A stretch of 64,000 bases of DNA, taken from assembly GCF_039526385.1 (NCBI RefSeq), contig NZ_BAAAIX010000027.1:69496-133495 (forward strand). Reading direction: 5' to 3'. This document shows, in pieces, positions 54,877-63,445 of the stretch. Numbering within the stretch: the stretch's first letter is position 1; each line of letters starts with the position of its first letter. This DNA comes from Luteococcus peritonei. Its GTDB lineage: Bacteria > Actinomycetota > Actinomycetes > Propionibacteriales > Propionibacteriaceae. Below the pieces are notes generated by a model, which was not told the origin of the DNA, ran no database searches, and worked only from the letters and a program-made list of their open reading frames with translations. The translations under genes were made by a program, and so were the position numbers.

Positions 54877-55734
54877 ATGGCAGAGCTCCGAGTCCCGGCG
54901 CTTCAGCTAGTCGTCGAGTGGCGCGCCAAGCACCGCCGTTCACACACGACTGGTGGGAACGCCACCTATGCACTGTGCCGGCTCGCCGACGACATCGTCG
55001 ACGCGCCGATGGCCACCGCCAGCACGGAGCGGGTCCCCGCCACCCGGGCCGCCCTGCGAGCCTTCCAGGCCGCCTTCGAGCGGGCGGTCGACGATCCCTC
55101 CTCGGCCGGGCCGGTCCTGGCGGCGGTCGGCACCACGGTGCGCAGCTCCGGCATCACGCTGGAGTGCTTCGACCGCTTCTTGGGCGCCATGTCCATGGAC
55201 CTCGACACCACGAGCTACCAGACCTGGTCCGACCTGCTGGACTACATGGAGGGGTCGGCGGCCGTGATCGGGGAGATGATGCTGCCGGTGCTGCGACCCA
55301 GCTCCCCCGCGGCGCGCGAGCCGGCCCGGGCCCTGGGCTTCGCCTTCCAGCTCACCAACTTCCTGCGCGACGTGGACGAGGACCTGTCGCGGGGCCGGGT
55401 CTACATCCCGCAGGAGGACCTGCGACGCTTCGGCGCCGATCCGCGCCGCCGGGTGGTGGACGAGCCGTGGCGCGAGCTGATGCGTTTCGAGATCGCGCGC
55501 AACCGTGAGCTGTACGCGCAGGCCGACCAGGGCCTTGGCCTGCTGCCCCCGGCGTCGCGTCGCTGCGTGGGCACGGCCCGGTTGCTCTACGCACGCATCC
55601 TGGACCTTGTGGAGGACAACGACTACGACGTCTTCTCCGGACGGCTGCGCCTGCCCACCTGGCGCAAGGCCATGACCGCCGCTCGCGGTGGCGTCGACCT
55701 GGGCCTGCCCCAGGCCCCCGGGAGAGCGTCATGA
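54877..55734 (+). CDS. crtB: Phytoene synthase-family protein CrtB with an atypical N-terminus
   Basis: About 285 residues. The catalytic regions of trans-isoprenyl synthases are present: first Asp-rich motif ALCRLADDIVDA, second FQLTNFLRDVDEDLSRGR, and GYSRVYIPQE-type VYIPQEDLRR. The segment that should precede the first motif (F-L-A-T-R-L-L-P...R) is absent: RAKHRRSHTTGG joins directly to NATYALCRLADDIVD. Third-position GC is low before about 54958 and high after it. Start is therefore uncertain (GTG 54847 or ATG 54877). It would condense two GGPP to phytoene if functional. It overlaps crtY (ATGA). Confidence 0.8.
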   Translation: MAELRVPALQLVVEWRAKHRRSHTTGGNATYALCRLADDIVDAPMATASTERVPATRAALRAFQAAFERAVDDPSSAGPVLAAVGTTVRSSGITLECFDRFLGAMSMDLDTTSYQTWSDLLDYMEGSAAVIGEMMLPVLRPSSPAAREPARALGFAFQLTNFLRDVDEDLSRGRVYIPQEDLRRFGADPRRRVVDEPWRELMRFEIARNRELYAQADQGLGLLPPASRRCVGTARLLYARILDLVEDNDYDVFSGRLRLPTWRKAMTAARGGVDLGLPQAPGRAS

Positions 55735-56918
55735 GGTTCCCGCAGGCCGACGTGGCGGTGGTGGGTCTGGGCCCGGCCGGGCGTGCCCTGGCGTACCGGC
55801 TGCTGCACCACGGCGCTCGGGTGGTGGTGGCCGACCCCGCCCCCGAGCGAGCCTGGTGGCAGACCTATGCGGCCTGGCAGCACCAGCTGCCCGACTGGCT
55901 GGACGACGATGTCGTCGGGGCACAGGCCGGCCGGCCCGTGATCCGCGCCCCCCGGCCGGTGCAGCTCGATGACCGCTACCTGGTGCTGGACAGCGGGCGG
56001 CTGCAGCGGAGCCTGGACATCTCGGCGGCCGAGCCGCTGCCCGAGCTGCTGGACGAGGCCGCGATGTCCACCCTGGCGCCGGTGGTGGTGGACTGCCGCG
56101 GCTCCCACCCGCTGCCGGTCCGCAGCCGCGGCCGGCGGTGGCGCGAGGGGCCCACCCAGAGCGCCTACGGCGTCGTGCTGCCCGCCGAGCTGGCCGCCGG
56201 TCTGCTGGAGGGTGCCGACTCGGTGCTGATGGATTGGCGCCCCCACGACGGCGCGACCTCCTGGGGCCCGCGTCGCCCCAGCTTCTGCTACCTGGTTCCG
56301 GTGCCCGGCGGCGGGGTGCTCGCGGAGGAGACCAGCCTGGCCGCCACCCCCGCCATGGACCGTGGGCTCCTGCGCCACCGGCTGGCGGTGCGGCTGCGAC
56401 GCCACGGGGTCGCGGCCCACGAGATGGCGGCCGCCCCCACCGAGAGGGTCCACATCCCGCTGCTGCCGGCGCCCCGCCCTGCGGTGCCCGGGCCGGCGCA
56501 GGTGCACCGCTTCGGCTCGGCCGGGGACCAGTTGAACCCGATCTCCGGCTACAGCGTGGGCAGCAGCCTGCAGCAGGCCGACGAGCTGGCCCGGGCACTG
56601 CTGGAGCACCGCAGCTGGCCGTCCAGGTCCGCCGACCCCCGACGCCTGGCGCTGGCCGCCCTGGACCGGCTGGGCGGCGACGCCACGATGGAGCTGTTCG
56701 GGGCCTTCTCCCGGATGCCCGGCAGCGCCCAGCGCGCCGTGCTCGACCCCCGTACCAGTACCCGAGCGGTCCTGGCCGCGATGGGCCGTCAGTGGTGGAC
56801 GATGACGCCCCGGCACCGTCCGGCGCTGGTGGCAGCCACCGCCGCCGGCATCACCGACCTGAGGACCCGGCCGGCAGACCGCGGGGTCGGGGCCCACAAC
56901 CGAACAGGAGCACCATGA
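55731..56918 (+). CDS. crtY: Lycopene cyclase (CrtY/CrtL family)
   Basis: A 395-residue FAD-dependent cyclase. The Rossmann motif is VVGLGPAG (G12, G14, G17) and the cyclase-typical segments include RAWWQTYAAW near the start, YLVPVPGGGVLAEETSLA and GSAGDQLNPISGYSVGSSLQ (FAD-binding C-terminal motif). Converts linear lycopene ends to beta-ionone rings. It overlaps crtB upstream and the P450 gene downstream (ATGA both times), so the three are strictly coupled. Confidence 0.9.
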   Translation: MRFPQADVAVVGLGPAGRALAYRLLHHGARVVVADPAPERAWWQTYAAWQHQLPDWLDDDVVGAQAGRPVIRAPRPVQLDDRYLVLDSGRLQRSLDISAAEPLPELLDEAAMSTLAPVVVDCRGSHPLPVRSRGRRWREGPTQSAYGVVLPAELAAGLLEGADSVLMDWRPHDGATSWGPRRPSFCYLVPVPGGGVLAEETSLAATPAMDRGLLRHRLAVRLRRHGVAAHEMAAAPTERVHIPLLPAPRPAVPGPAQVHRFGSAGDQLNPISGYSVGSSLQQADELARALLEHRSWPSRSADPRRLALAALDRLGGDATMELFGAFSRMPGSAQRAVLDPRTSTRAVLAAMGRQWWTMTPRHRPALVAATAAGITDLRTRPADRGVGAHNRTGAP

Positions 56919-58222
56919 GTGGTCCCGCTGACCATCCGGAGGCAGCGACCGGCTGCCCCCATCCCGCCGCCGGCCCGGTCAGCCAGCGTCGTGCCGTGCG
57001 GCCCGGAGAGGCCATCGCGGGACCCGGCGTCGAGCTGCGCGAAGGCCTGTGGTTGCTGCGCGACCACCGGCTGGCCCAGCAGTTGCTGCGTGCCAGGCAC
57101 CAGACCCGCCAGGCCGGGTTCACCGCTGAACACATCCCCCGGGGGCGGATGCGCCAGCGCCCCATCCTGATCGACGACGGACCGGGCCACGACGCCCAGC
57201 GCCGCGCGGTGGCCCGCTTCTTCGCGCCGACTGTGGTGGCCGAGCGGCACCTGGCCCTGATGGAGCGCAGCGCCGACCAGCTGGTGGAGCGGGCGCAACG
57301 CACCGGCCACCTCCTGCTGGACGAGGCGGCCCTGTTCTACACCGTCGAGGTGACCGCCGAGATCGTGGGCCTGACCCACCAGCGTCGTGGCGACACCGAC
57401 GCGCGTCGGCGCCGCCGCACCGAGGCGATGGCCCGACGGCTCGAGAGCTTCTTCAACCAGCCACCCTTCGACCTGACCCGTGCGGACCTGGGACGAACCC
57501 CCCGGCAGAGGCTGCGGGCAGCTGTCAACGGACTGGTACCCCTGACTCGCTTCGCGCTGGGCGACGTGGCCCCCGCCGTGCGGCAGCGTCGCCGAGGCAG
57601 CGCCGACGACGTGATGGGCCACCTGGTGCAGCAGGGCCATTCCTGGCCGGCCCTGCTGGTGGAGGCGGTCACCTATGGCACCGCCGGCATGGTCACCACC
57701 CGGGAGTTCATCTGCATGGCCGCCTGGCACCTGCTCGACGACCCGTCCTTGCGCAGCCGCTACCTCCAGGCACCCCGCGAGGAGCGCCACGCGATCCTGG
57801 AGGAGCTGATCCGGCTGGAGCCGGTGGTGGGCCACCTCTATCGTCGCGCCACCGAAGGTGTGCCGCTGGGCGACGATCCGGACGAGGTGGTGATCCCGGC
57901 CGGGGGGCTGGTGGACATCGACGTGCGCGCCGCCAACGCCGACCCCGCCGCGGTGGGCGAGCAGCCGCTGCGGCTGTGCCCGAGCCGGCAGACGGCGGGC
58001 GGGGTGCGGGCCAGTGGGCTGAGCTTCGGCGACGGCGCCCACCGCTGTCCCGGCCAGCACCTGGCCATCTGGGAAACCGACGTCCTGCTCACCCGGCTGC
58101 TGGCCCTGGACGCCCGGCTGGTCCAGCCTCCCGAGCTGTCCTGGGACGACCTGGTGGCGGGCTACCAGCTGCGAGGAATGCGCCTGGAGATCGGTGGTCG
58201 AGGCCTCAGCGCAGCAGATTGA
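56915..58222 (+). CDS. Cytochrome P450 in the carotenoid operon
   Basis: A 435-residue P450. The K-helix ExxR is ELIR (E297, R300) and the heme loop SFGDGAHRCPGQHLA has Cys378. The I-helix is atypical: TAGMVTTRE replaces the usual (A/G)Gx(D/E)T acid with Val, which occurs in some P450s with modified oxygen activation. The N-terminus lacks a membrane anchor, so it is probably soluble. Coupled to crtY, a role as carotenoid hydroxylase or ketolase is inferred. Its last 17 bp overlap the stop of the convergent FAD gene. Confidence 0.88.
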   Translation: MSGPADHPEAATGCPHPAAGPVSQRRAVRPGEAIAGPGVELREGLWLLRDHRLAQQLLRARHQTRQAGFTAEHIPRGRMRQRPILIDDGPGHDAQRRAVARFFAPTVVAERHLALMERSADQLVERAQRTGHLLLDEAALFYTVEVTAEIVGLTHQRRGDTDARRRRRTEAMARRLESFFNQPPFDLTRADLGRTPRQRLRAAVNGLVPLTRFALGDVAPAVRQRRRGSADDVMGHLVQQGHSWPALLVEAVTYGTAGMVTTREFICMAAWHLLDDPSLRSRYLQAPREERHAILEELIRLEPVVGHLYRRATEGVPLGDDPDEVVIPAGGLVDIDVRAANADPAAVGEQPLRLCPSRQTAGGVRASGLSFGDGAHRCPGQHLAIWETDVLLTRLLALDARLVQPPELSWDDLVAGYQLRGMRLEIGGRGLSAAD

Positions 58223-59405
58223 GCGCTTCCCGGGCGGCCCGACGCCCGGAGGCCGCGGCACCGTCGAGGGAGGCGTTGCCGAACTGGTCGCCGCAGGTGA
58301 TGGTGCGCTGGACGATGCGCACCCCGGCACCGGCGCGGTGCGCCCCCGGCCCGACAGCCGGGACGGTGACCGGCACGTGGTGCTCGCGCACCAGTCGCCA
58401 GTCCGCGGGGTCGGCGCCGTAGACCAGTCCCAAGTGGTCACGGACCTGGTGCTCGTCGGCGGACTCCCCCACCGTCAGGGCCGCCACCAGGTGCTCACCG
58501 GCCGGGGCATATTCCGGTGCCAAGTGGCTGACCACGGTGGTGGTGGCCACCGGCCCGGAGCCGGTCCCGTCCAGATGGATCGCCGGGCTGTGGCTGGGCG
58601 CCCGGTGCGTGGCGAACCAGAAGCTGCGGGTGGCGTGCACGGCCACCGGCTCGGTGCCCTCCAGCCGCGCCGCCTCCAGTGGGCCGGCGGCAATCACCAC
58701 CGCCCGAGCGCTGAAGTCGCCCTCACTGGTGTTCAGGCTCGCCGTGGCAGGATCGAGCGCCTCCACCCGGGTGCCCAACCGCACGTCGAGGTCCTCGGCC
58801 ATGATGCGGGGCAGGGTGGCCATGCCACCGCTGGGCAGCCCGGGCGTGCCGGCGGCGAACATCGCCAGCAGCCAGGCGGTGAACCGGGCGGACGTGCTGC
58901 CGTCCTGCTCGCAGACCACGCCCGCCAGGAAGGGGTCCACCACCTGGTGGCGCAGCGGCGTGGTGAAGCCCGCGCGATCGAAGACCTCCCGCCGGGTGAG
59001 GTCCGCACCGGCGGCGGCTCGCGCCACCGCTGCCAGGGCGGCGACGTCACCGGCTCGCACCAGGCCGGACCGAAGGCTTCGGGGCAGCCGGTCAGGACGC
59101 CGGCTGGGATCGCTGACCTCGGCCAGGCCGTCGAGGGTGCGGACCCTCACCTCGCGCGGGAAGCGACGCAGCCCCAGCCGGTGCATGTCGACACGGCGCC
59201 GCAGGTGGGGATAGGCCGGGTTCAGCACCTGGAAACCACGGTCCACCAGGAAACCGTCCACCTGCTCCGTCGCCACCCGGCCGCCCACCTGCGTCTGCGC
59301 CTCGAGCACCACCACGTCGTGCCCGTCCGCCGCGAGGGCTCGCGCGCACGACAGGCCGGCGATCCCGGCCCCCACCACGACCACGTCATGTCGACTGGTT
59401 GTCAT
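58206..59405 (-). CDS. FAD-dependent amine-oxidase-type oxidoreductase
   Basis: A 399-residue flavoprotein with an N-terminal Rossmann GAGIAGLSCARALAADGH and the following VLEAQTQVGGRV motif typical of amine oxidase/phytoene desaturase superfamilies. It is shorter than CrtI (about 500) and lacks its signature, so it is not clearly a carotene desaturase. Given its position it may act on a carotenoid, but other substrates are possible. Ends inside the P450 gene (17-bp antisense overlap). The ribosome site GAGGAGGAAG is strong. Confidence 0.8.
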   Translation of the reverse strand: MTTSRHDVVVVGAGIAGLSCARALAADGHDVVVLEAQTQVGGRVATEQVDGFLVDRGFQVLNPAYPHLRRRVDMHRLGLRRFPREVRVRTLDGLAEVSDPSRRPDRLPRSLRSGLVRAGDVAALAAVARAAAGADLTRREVFDRAGFTTPLRHQVVDPFLAGVVCEQDGSTSARFTAWLLAMFAAGTPGLPSGGMATLPRIMAEDLDVRLGTRVEALDPATASLNTSEGDFSARAVVIAAGPLEAARLEGTEPVAVHATRSFWFATHRAPSHSPAIHLDGTGSGPVATTTVVSHLAPEYAPAGEHLVAALTVGESADEHQVRDHLGLVYGADPADWRLVREHHVPVTVPAVGPGAHRAGAGVRIVQRTITCGDQFGNASLDGAAASGRRAAREALNLLR

Positions 59406-59502
59406 CTCTTCCTCCTCGAACCCGACCCCGGACCCGCCTCTTGGGGACAGACACCCCGTCGGGGCCAACGCTGCCACACCGGACCTCGCGGAGCCATGCC
59501 GG

Positions 59503-59841
59503 TCACCCCCGCTCCGAGGCATCATCCTCGAGCAGGTCCAGCATGCGCTCCGCCCGCTGCCGGCGGGCCGGTTCATCCAGTTCCCACCAGGCCGTGCCGC
59601 GTTCCCCCAGGCCCTGCTTGGCGAGCTGGACACGACGACGCCACGGCTGACGCTCCTCCTCCGAGTGCAGCCGACCGATCATGGAGCGCGCCCGCCCCAG
59701 GTGGGCCCGCAGGCGGCCCGTCACCGCCTCGTCGAGGACCGGGTCGGTGGCACGCCAACGTCGACCACCGACCACGATGTGGCGGCCGTCGGGAGTACGT
59801 TCGGGGCCGGGTCTGCCGCTGGGGCCGGCGGTGGGGCTCAT
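59503..59841 (-). CDS. Conserved actinobacterial hypothetical protein
   Basis: A 112-residue basic, helical protein with the motif DGRHIVVGGRRWRATDP followed by RLRAHLGRARSMI and GERGTAWWELDEPARR. This matches a widespread actinobacterial family of unknown function (often mis-annotated as Tol-like). The start overlaps the stop of the SDR-TspO gene (ATGA at 59838-59841), so the two are coupled. Confidence 0.78.
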   Translation of the reverse strand: MSPTAGPSGRPGPERTPDGRHIVVGGRRWRATDPVLDEAVTGRLRAHLGRARSMIGRLHSEEERQPWRRRVQLAKQGLGERGTAWWELDEPARRQRAERMLDLLEDDASERG

Positions 59842-61238
59842 CGGTGGCGGTTGCGTCGACGCAGCGCATTGGTGAGCACAGCGGCGAAACCTGTCCACGC
59901 GGCATAGGGGGCCAGGACGACGCCCCTCTGGCGCCGCGACGTGCCCACTCGCCGCACCAGGTCCGCGGAGCTGACGGCCAGGGCCAGGGCCACACCGGTG
60001 GCCGCCGGCAGGTTGCGCTGCCGGAAGAAGGTCCACGACCAGCCGGCGTTCAACACCAGGTTGGCCGCCAGGGCCGCGGAGTAGCCGGTGGCTCCCTCGT
60101 CCTCGAATCCCTCCAGCCGGTCGGCCAGGTGCAGCGCGGAGACGGCGGCGATGTCCGCATAGAGCAGCGTCCAGACCGGCGCGAAGACGGCCGCCGGGGG
60201 CTGCCAGGCCGGCTTGCGCAGCGTGCGGTACCACAGCGTTCCCGGTTGGGTGGCGATCCCGCCCAGCGCCGCCGTGGCCGTGACCGCGGCCCCCACCACG
60301 GCCAGGGTCTTCGTGAAACGCCACGGGTCGTGACCCTGTCCGGCCTCGCGCACCGCCTCGTCGAAGCCGGTCAGGCCCCCGGCCGGCCGGCCGATGCGCT
60401 GGTCCAGGTCTCGCTCCTTCACCACAGTGTCGTGCAGCATCGATCCCACCAGGGGCGCGGCGAGCGAGGACTCGACGGGTGTGATCAGCCCGATCCACTG
60501 CCCCGCCAGCCTCGGGGTCATCACCGGCGCGGTGACGACGGGACGGGGCCCCAGGCCGTGCACCGCCGCATAGCGCTGCATCATCTCGGCATAGCTCAGG
60601 ACGTCGGGACCACCCACGTCGAAGGTCCGGTTGTCCTCTGGTGGCAGGTCTGCGGCGCCCACCAGGTAGTGCACCACATCGCGCACGTCGATCGGCTGGA
60701 TCCGGTGGCGCAACCACCGGGGCCCGCCGGCGCCGGGCAGCCGCTCGGTCAGGGCACGCAACATGTCGAAGGAGGCCGATCCCTCACCCAGCACCACCCC
60801 GGCCTGGATGGCGGCGGTGGGAATACCGCTGTCCATCAGGATCCTGCCCACCTCCACCCGGCTGGCGAGGTGTTCGGAGAGTTCGGCGGTGTCGGGGTGC
60901 AGCCCGCCCAGGTAGACGATGCGCGCCAGTCCCTCGCGGCGGGCGGCCTCGGCGAAGGCATGGGCGATGGACCGCTCCGTCCTGGCGAAGTCGCCCGAGC
61001 CGCCCATCGAGTGGATCAGGAACCAGGCCACCGACGCGCCGCGCATGGCACGAGCCAGGTCATCGGCGGATTCGGCATCTCCCTGCACCACCTCGACCCG
61101 CTCTGCCAGGCCCGGGTCCAGCTTGTCGGCGTCGCGCACCAGCACTCGGACCTCCCAGCCAGAGGCGAGGAGACGCTCGACCACCAGGGCCCCCAGATAG
61201 CCGGTGGCGCCGGTCACCATTCCCACACGCTTGTCCAT
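59838..61238 (-). CDS. Fusion protein: SDR/NmrA-like NAD(P)-binding domain plus TspO domain
   Basis: A 466-residue fusion. Residues about 1-290 are an extended SDR (TGATGYLGALVVERLLASG with NAD(P)-binding GxxGxxG; VYLGGLHPD and VVLGEGSASF later). Residues about 312-462 are a TspO/tryptophan-rich sensory domain: WYRTLRKPAWQPPAAVFAPV, LVLNAGWSWTFF and PYAAWTGFAAVLTN with the conserved Trp residues. About five helices are expected. TspO binds porphyrins and affects carotenoid or tetrapyrrole genes in other bacteria. The fusion is in one frame without an internal stop. Coupled to the 112-residue protein. Confidence 0.9.
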   Translation of the reverse strand: MDKRVGMVTGATGYLGALVVERLLASGWEVRVLVRDADKLDPGLAERVEVVQGDAESADDLARAMRGASVAWFLIHSMGGSGDFARTERSIAHAFAEAARREGLARIVYLGGLHPDTAELSEHLASRVEVGRILMDSGIPTAAIQAGVVLGEGSASFDMLRALTERLPGAGGPRWLRHRIQPIDVRDVVHYLVGAADLPPEDNRTFDVGGPDVLSYAEMMQRYAAVHGLGPRPVVTAPVMTPRLAGQWIGLITPVESSLAAPLVGSMLHDTVVKERDLDQRIGRPAGGLTGFDEAVREAGQGHDPWRFTKTLAVVGAAVTATAALGGIATQPGTLWYRTLRKPAWQPPAAVFAPVWTLLYADIAAVSALHLADRLEGFEDEGATGYSAALAANLVLNAGWSWTFFRQRNLPAATGVALALAVSSADLVRRVGTSRRQRGVVLAPYAAWTGFAAVLTNALRRRNRHR

Positions 61239-61330
61239 GTCCCCAGCATGCCCCACCGCACAGAAGGATGGCGACGAGCTTCCCGCCCGGGCCGTACGCT
61301 GGCAGCGCAGCCAACGGGATGGGGAACGAC

Positions 61331-62068
61331 ATGGCAGACGTCAACCGGCCAGCGGCGGGGCTCCGCTCCTTCCTACACGCCTCCCTGCTGGACACGGCCG
61401 AGATGCACGGCGGCCCGGTCTCCCCGTATCGACCGCGCTGTGTGTGTGCGCTGACGCTGGTAGCCGGGGCGGCGGTGCTGGCCTGGTCGCTGCGGATCCC
61501 GGCCGGTGATCCCGCCTTCTACCTCGCGACCTTGGCACTAGCCGCCGTCTGGGCCGTGGGCGCCCGGCTGTCCGGCCCACTGCCGCTGGCCGGACGGGCC
61601 GGTGCCGGCGCGCGGGTCGGGGACGAGCTGGTTCGGGCCCTGGTGGTGGGTCTGGTCCTGCTGATGGTCTTCGTGACCGGAGCCGTGCTGGTGGCCCAGC
61701 TGCCCGGTCTCGCCACCCCGGTCCAGGAACTGCTGGACCATGCCCGCCAGGGCTCCCTGCCGCTGGTGGCGCTGCTCACCGCGCTGAACGGTCTTGCCGA
61801 GGAGCTCTTCTTCCGAGGGGCCCTGTTCGCGGCACTGCCGCGCGGCTGGCAGCTGGCCGGGTCCACAATCCTCTACACCGTGGTCACAGCGATGTCGGGC
61901 ATCCCGCTGCTGGCCTTTGCGGCCCTCGTGCTGGGCGTCGTGGTGGGATTGCAGCGCCGCGCCACGGCAGGCTGCCTGGCGCCCGTGGTGACGCACCTGG
62001 TCTGGTCGCTGGGCATGTTGCTGCTGCTGGGACCGACCCTCAGCCTCGCCGCGCGGATCCTGTCATGA
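61331..62068 (+). CDS. CPBP-family intramembrane metalloprotease (CAAX-type)
   Basis: A 245-residue membrane protein with about 6-7 helices. The CPBP motifs are present: EELFFRG (E157, E158, R162) and a later His (H222, in VVTHLVWS). Such enzymes cleave membrane peptides or bacteriocin-related substrates. The ATG at 61331 has GGGGAAC before it (an in-frame ATG at 61319 is an alternative). Its stop overlaps the SRPBCC gene start. Confidence 0.85.
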   Translation: MADVNRPAAGLRSFLHASLLDTAEMHGGPVSPYRPRCVCALTLVAGAAVLAWSLRIPAGDPAFYLATLALAAVWAVGARLSGPLPLAGRAGAGARVGDELVRALVVGLVLLMVFVTGAVLVAQLPGLATPVQELLDHARQGSLPLVALLTALNGLAEELFFRGALFAALPRGWQLAGSTILYTVVTAMSGIPLLAFAALVLGVVVGLQRRATAGCLAPVVTHLVWSLGMLLLLGPTLSLAARILS

Positions 62069-62511
62069 GCGGGCGCTCGCCGGCGACGGGCCGGCTGCCG
62101 GTCTTCCAGGTCGAGCTGAGCTGTCCCCAGCCGCCCGAGCTGGTCTGGCAGAAGTTGTGGGACCTCGAGCGCCACAGTCTGGCCGTCCCCCTCACCCGGG
62201 TGCGAGCCGAGGGCTCCCCGGAGCTGCGGCGGGGATCGCACTTCGTGGCGCGCACGGGTGTGGGCCCACTGGCACTGGACGACTGGATGACGGTGCGTGA
62301 ATGGTCCCCGCCCACCCGGGCCCGGATCGAGAAGACCGGACCGCTCCTGCACGGGACCATCACCGTCGAGCTGAGCCCGACGGGGACCGGTACCCGCCTG
62401 ACCTGGCGGCAGGGCTATGGCGCACGAGGCCTTCCCGCCGTGATGGCACGGGCCCTCGTGCCGTTCGTGGCCAGGGGCTACCGGGTGGCGCTGGGGCGCA
62501 TCCTGTCCTGA
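62065..62511 (+). CDS. SRPBCC (START-like) family protein
   Basis: A 148-residue protein with the Bet v1/SRPBCC outline: PVFQVELSCPQPPELVWQKL at the start, a hydrophobic cavity strand set in the middle (TGVGPLALDDWMTVREW), and a C-terminal helix. The ligand is unknown; relatives bind lipids or aromatic compounds. Coupled to the CPBP protease by an ATGA overlap. Confidence 0.8.
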   Translation: MSGRSPATGRLPVFQVELSCPQPPELVWQKLWDLERHSLAVPLTRVRAEGSPELRRGSHFVARTGVGPLALDDWMTVREWSPPTRARIEKTGPLLHGTITVELSPTGTGTRLTWRQGYGARGLPAVMARALVPFVARGYRVALGRILS

Positions 62512-62532
62512 CCCGGCCAGGCCGTGGCGGAC

Positions 62533-62910
62533 TCAGCCGTGGCGGGCCACCAGGCCGGCGCGTCGCACCAGGTCGGCCTGCAGGGGAAGCCGCGCCCAGG
62601 AGACCAGCCGCTGCGGCCGCGGGCGCCGGCGCCACCGCCAGGCCATCGTGAGGTTGCCGGGGAAGACGCCGATGAACAGGGCCTGGGCCGCCCGGCCGCC
62701 GGCTCGTCGGGTGGCGGGCACGGCCAGCAGCGTTCCGACGGCCAGCTCCGCCACGCCCGAGCCGAGCGTCCACTGCCGCGCCGTGCCGGGCAGCCGGCTC
62801 GGGATCAGCGCATCGAAGGGCTCGGGCCTGGCGAAGTGCAGGGCGCCCATCCCCAGGCAGAGACCGGCCAGGCCCAAGGCATTGCGATGTGCTTCGTCGT
62901 GAGGGGTCAT
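62533..62910 (-). CDS. DoxX-like small membrane protein (first)
   Basis: A 125-residue protein with about 3-4 helices (LGLAGLCLGMGALHFARPEP, GVAELAVGTLLAVPATRR) of the DoxX/DoxD-like family. Convergent with the SRPBCC gene. A second DoxX-like protein lies at 63442, so two paralogues occur within 1.4 kb. Members often form membrane complexes with thiol or quinone chemistry; function here is unknown. Confidence 0.75.
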   Translation of the reverse strand: MTPHDEAHRNALGLAGLCLGMGALHFARPEPFDALIPSRLPGTARQWTLGSGVAELAVGTLLAVPATRRAGGRAAQALFIGVFPGNLTMAWRWRRRPRPQRLVSWARLPLQADLVRRAGLVARHG

Positions 62911-63022
62911 GGTGCGAGGCTAGCTCGGTCTGAGACGGGCTCGGACCGCCAAGGGTGGAGCGAGGGCTGCGGCGGTGGGCCTAGGCTGCCTGCGTCGACC
63001 CATCCCGCCGAACGAAGGACTC

Positions 63023-63445
63023 ATGATGACGCTCAGCCTGACCGACCTGGCCGAAGGCATGAAGGATCTGGACACCTGCCTGCTGTGCACGCGGGACGGC
63101 GAGGGCATGGACGCCCGGCCGATGAGCAACAACCAGGACGTGGAGTGGGACGGCTCCAGCTGGTTCTTCACCAACGGCGACGAGGCCATGGTCGAGCAGA
63201 TCCGCAGCTGCCCCGAGGTGATGGTCACCTATGCCAGCAAGGGCCTCTGGGTGGCCGTGGTGGGTCGCGCCGAGCTGCACCAGGACCAGCAGGCGATGGA
63301 GCGTCACTGGGACCCGGACATCGACCGGTGGTTCGAGCAGGGCGTGCAGACGCCCGGGCTGACGCTGATCGAGGTCCAGCCCCGCCGGATCCGCTACTGG
63401 AGCTTCGAGGACGGCGACGGTGAGGTGGAGTGGCCGGCACGATGA
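63023..63445 (+). CDS. Pyridoxamine-5'-phosphate-oxidase-family (flavin/F420-like) protein
   Basis: A 140-residue split-barrel protein of the PNPOx-like group (general stress protein 26-like). Features: CLLCTRDGEGMDARPMSNN (phosphate-contacting Arg/Ser), WFFTNGDEAMVEQIRSCPEV and YWSFEDGDGEVEW at the end. Binds FMN, heme or F420 in relatives. Coupled to the following DoxX gene (ATGA at 63442-63445). Confidence 0.87.
   Translation: MMTLSLTDLAEGMKDLDTCLLCTRDGEGMDARPMSNNQDVEWDGSSWFFTNGDEAMVEQIRSCPEVMVTYASKGLWVAVVGRAELHQDQQAMERHWDPDIDRWFEQGVQTPGLTLIEVQPRRIRYWSFEDGDGEVEWPAR

Noticed and set aside
54314..54973. 219-codon minus-strand frame before crtB
   Set aside because: Arg/Gly-rich with no domain, crosses the AT-rich region and has no ribosome site; only a shorter segment in another frame looks coding-like.
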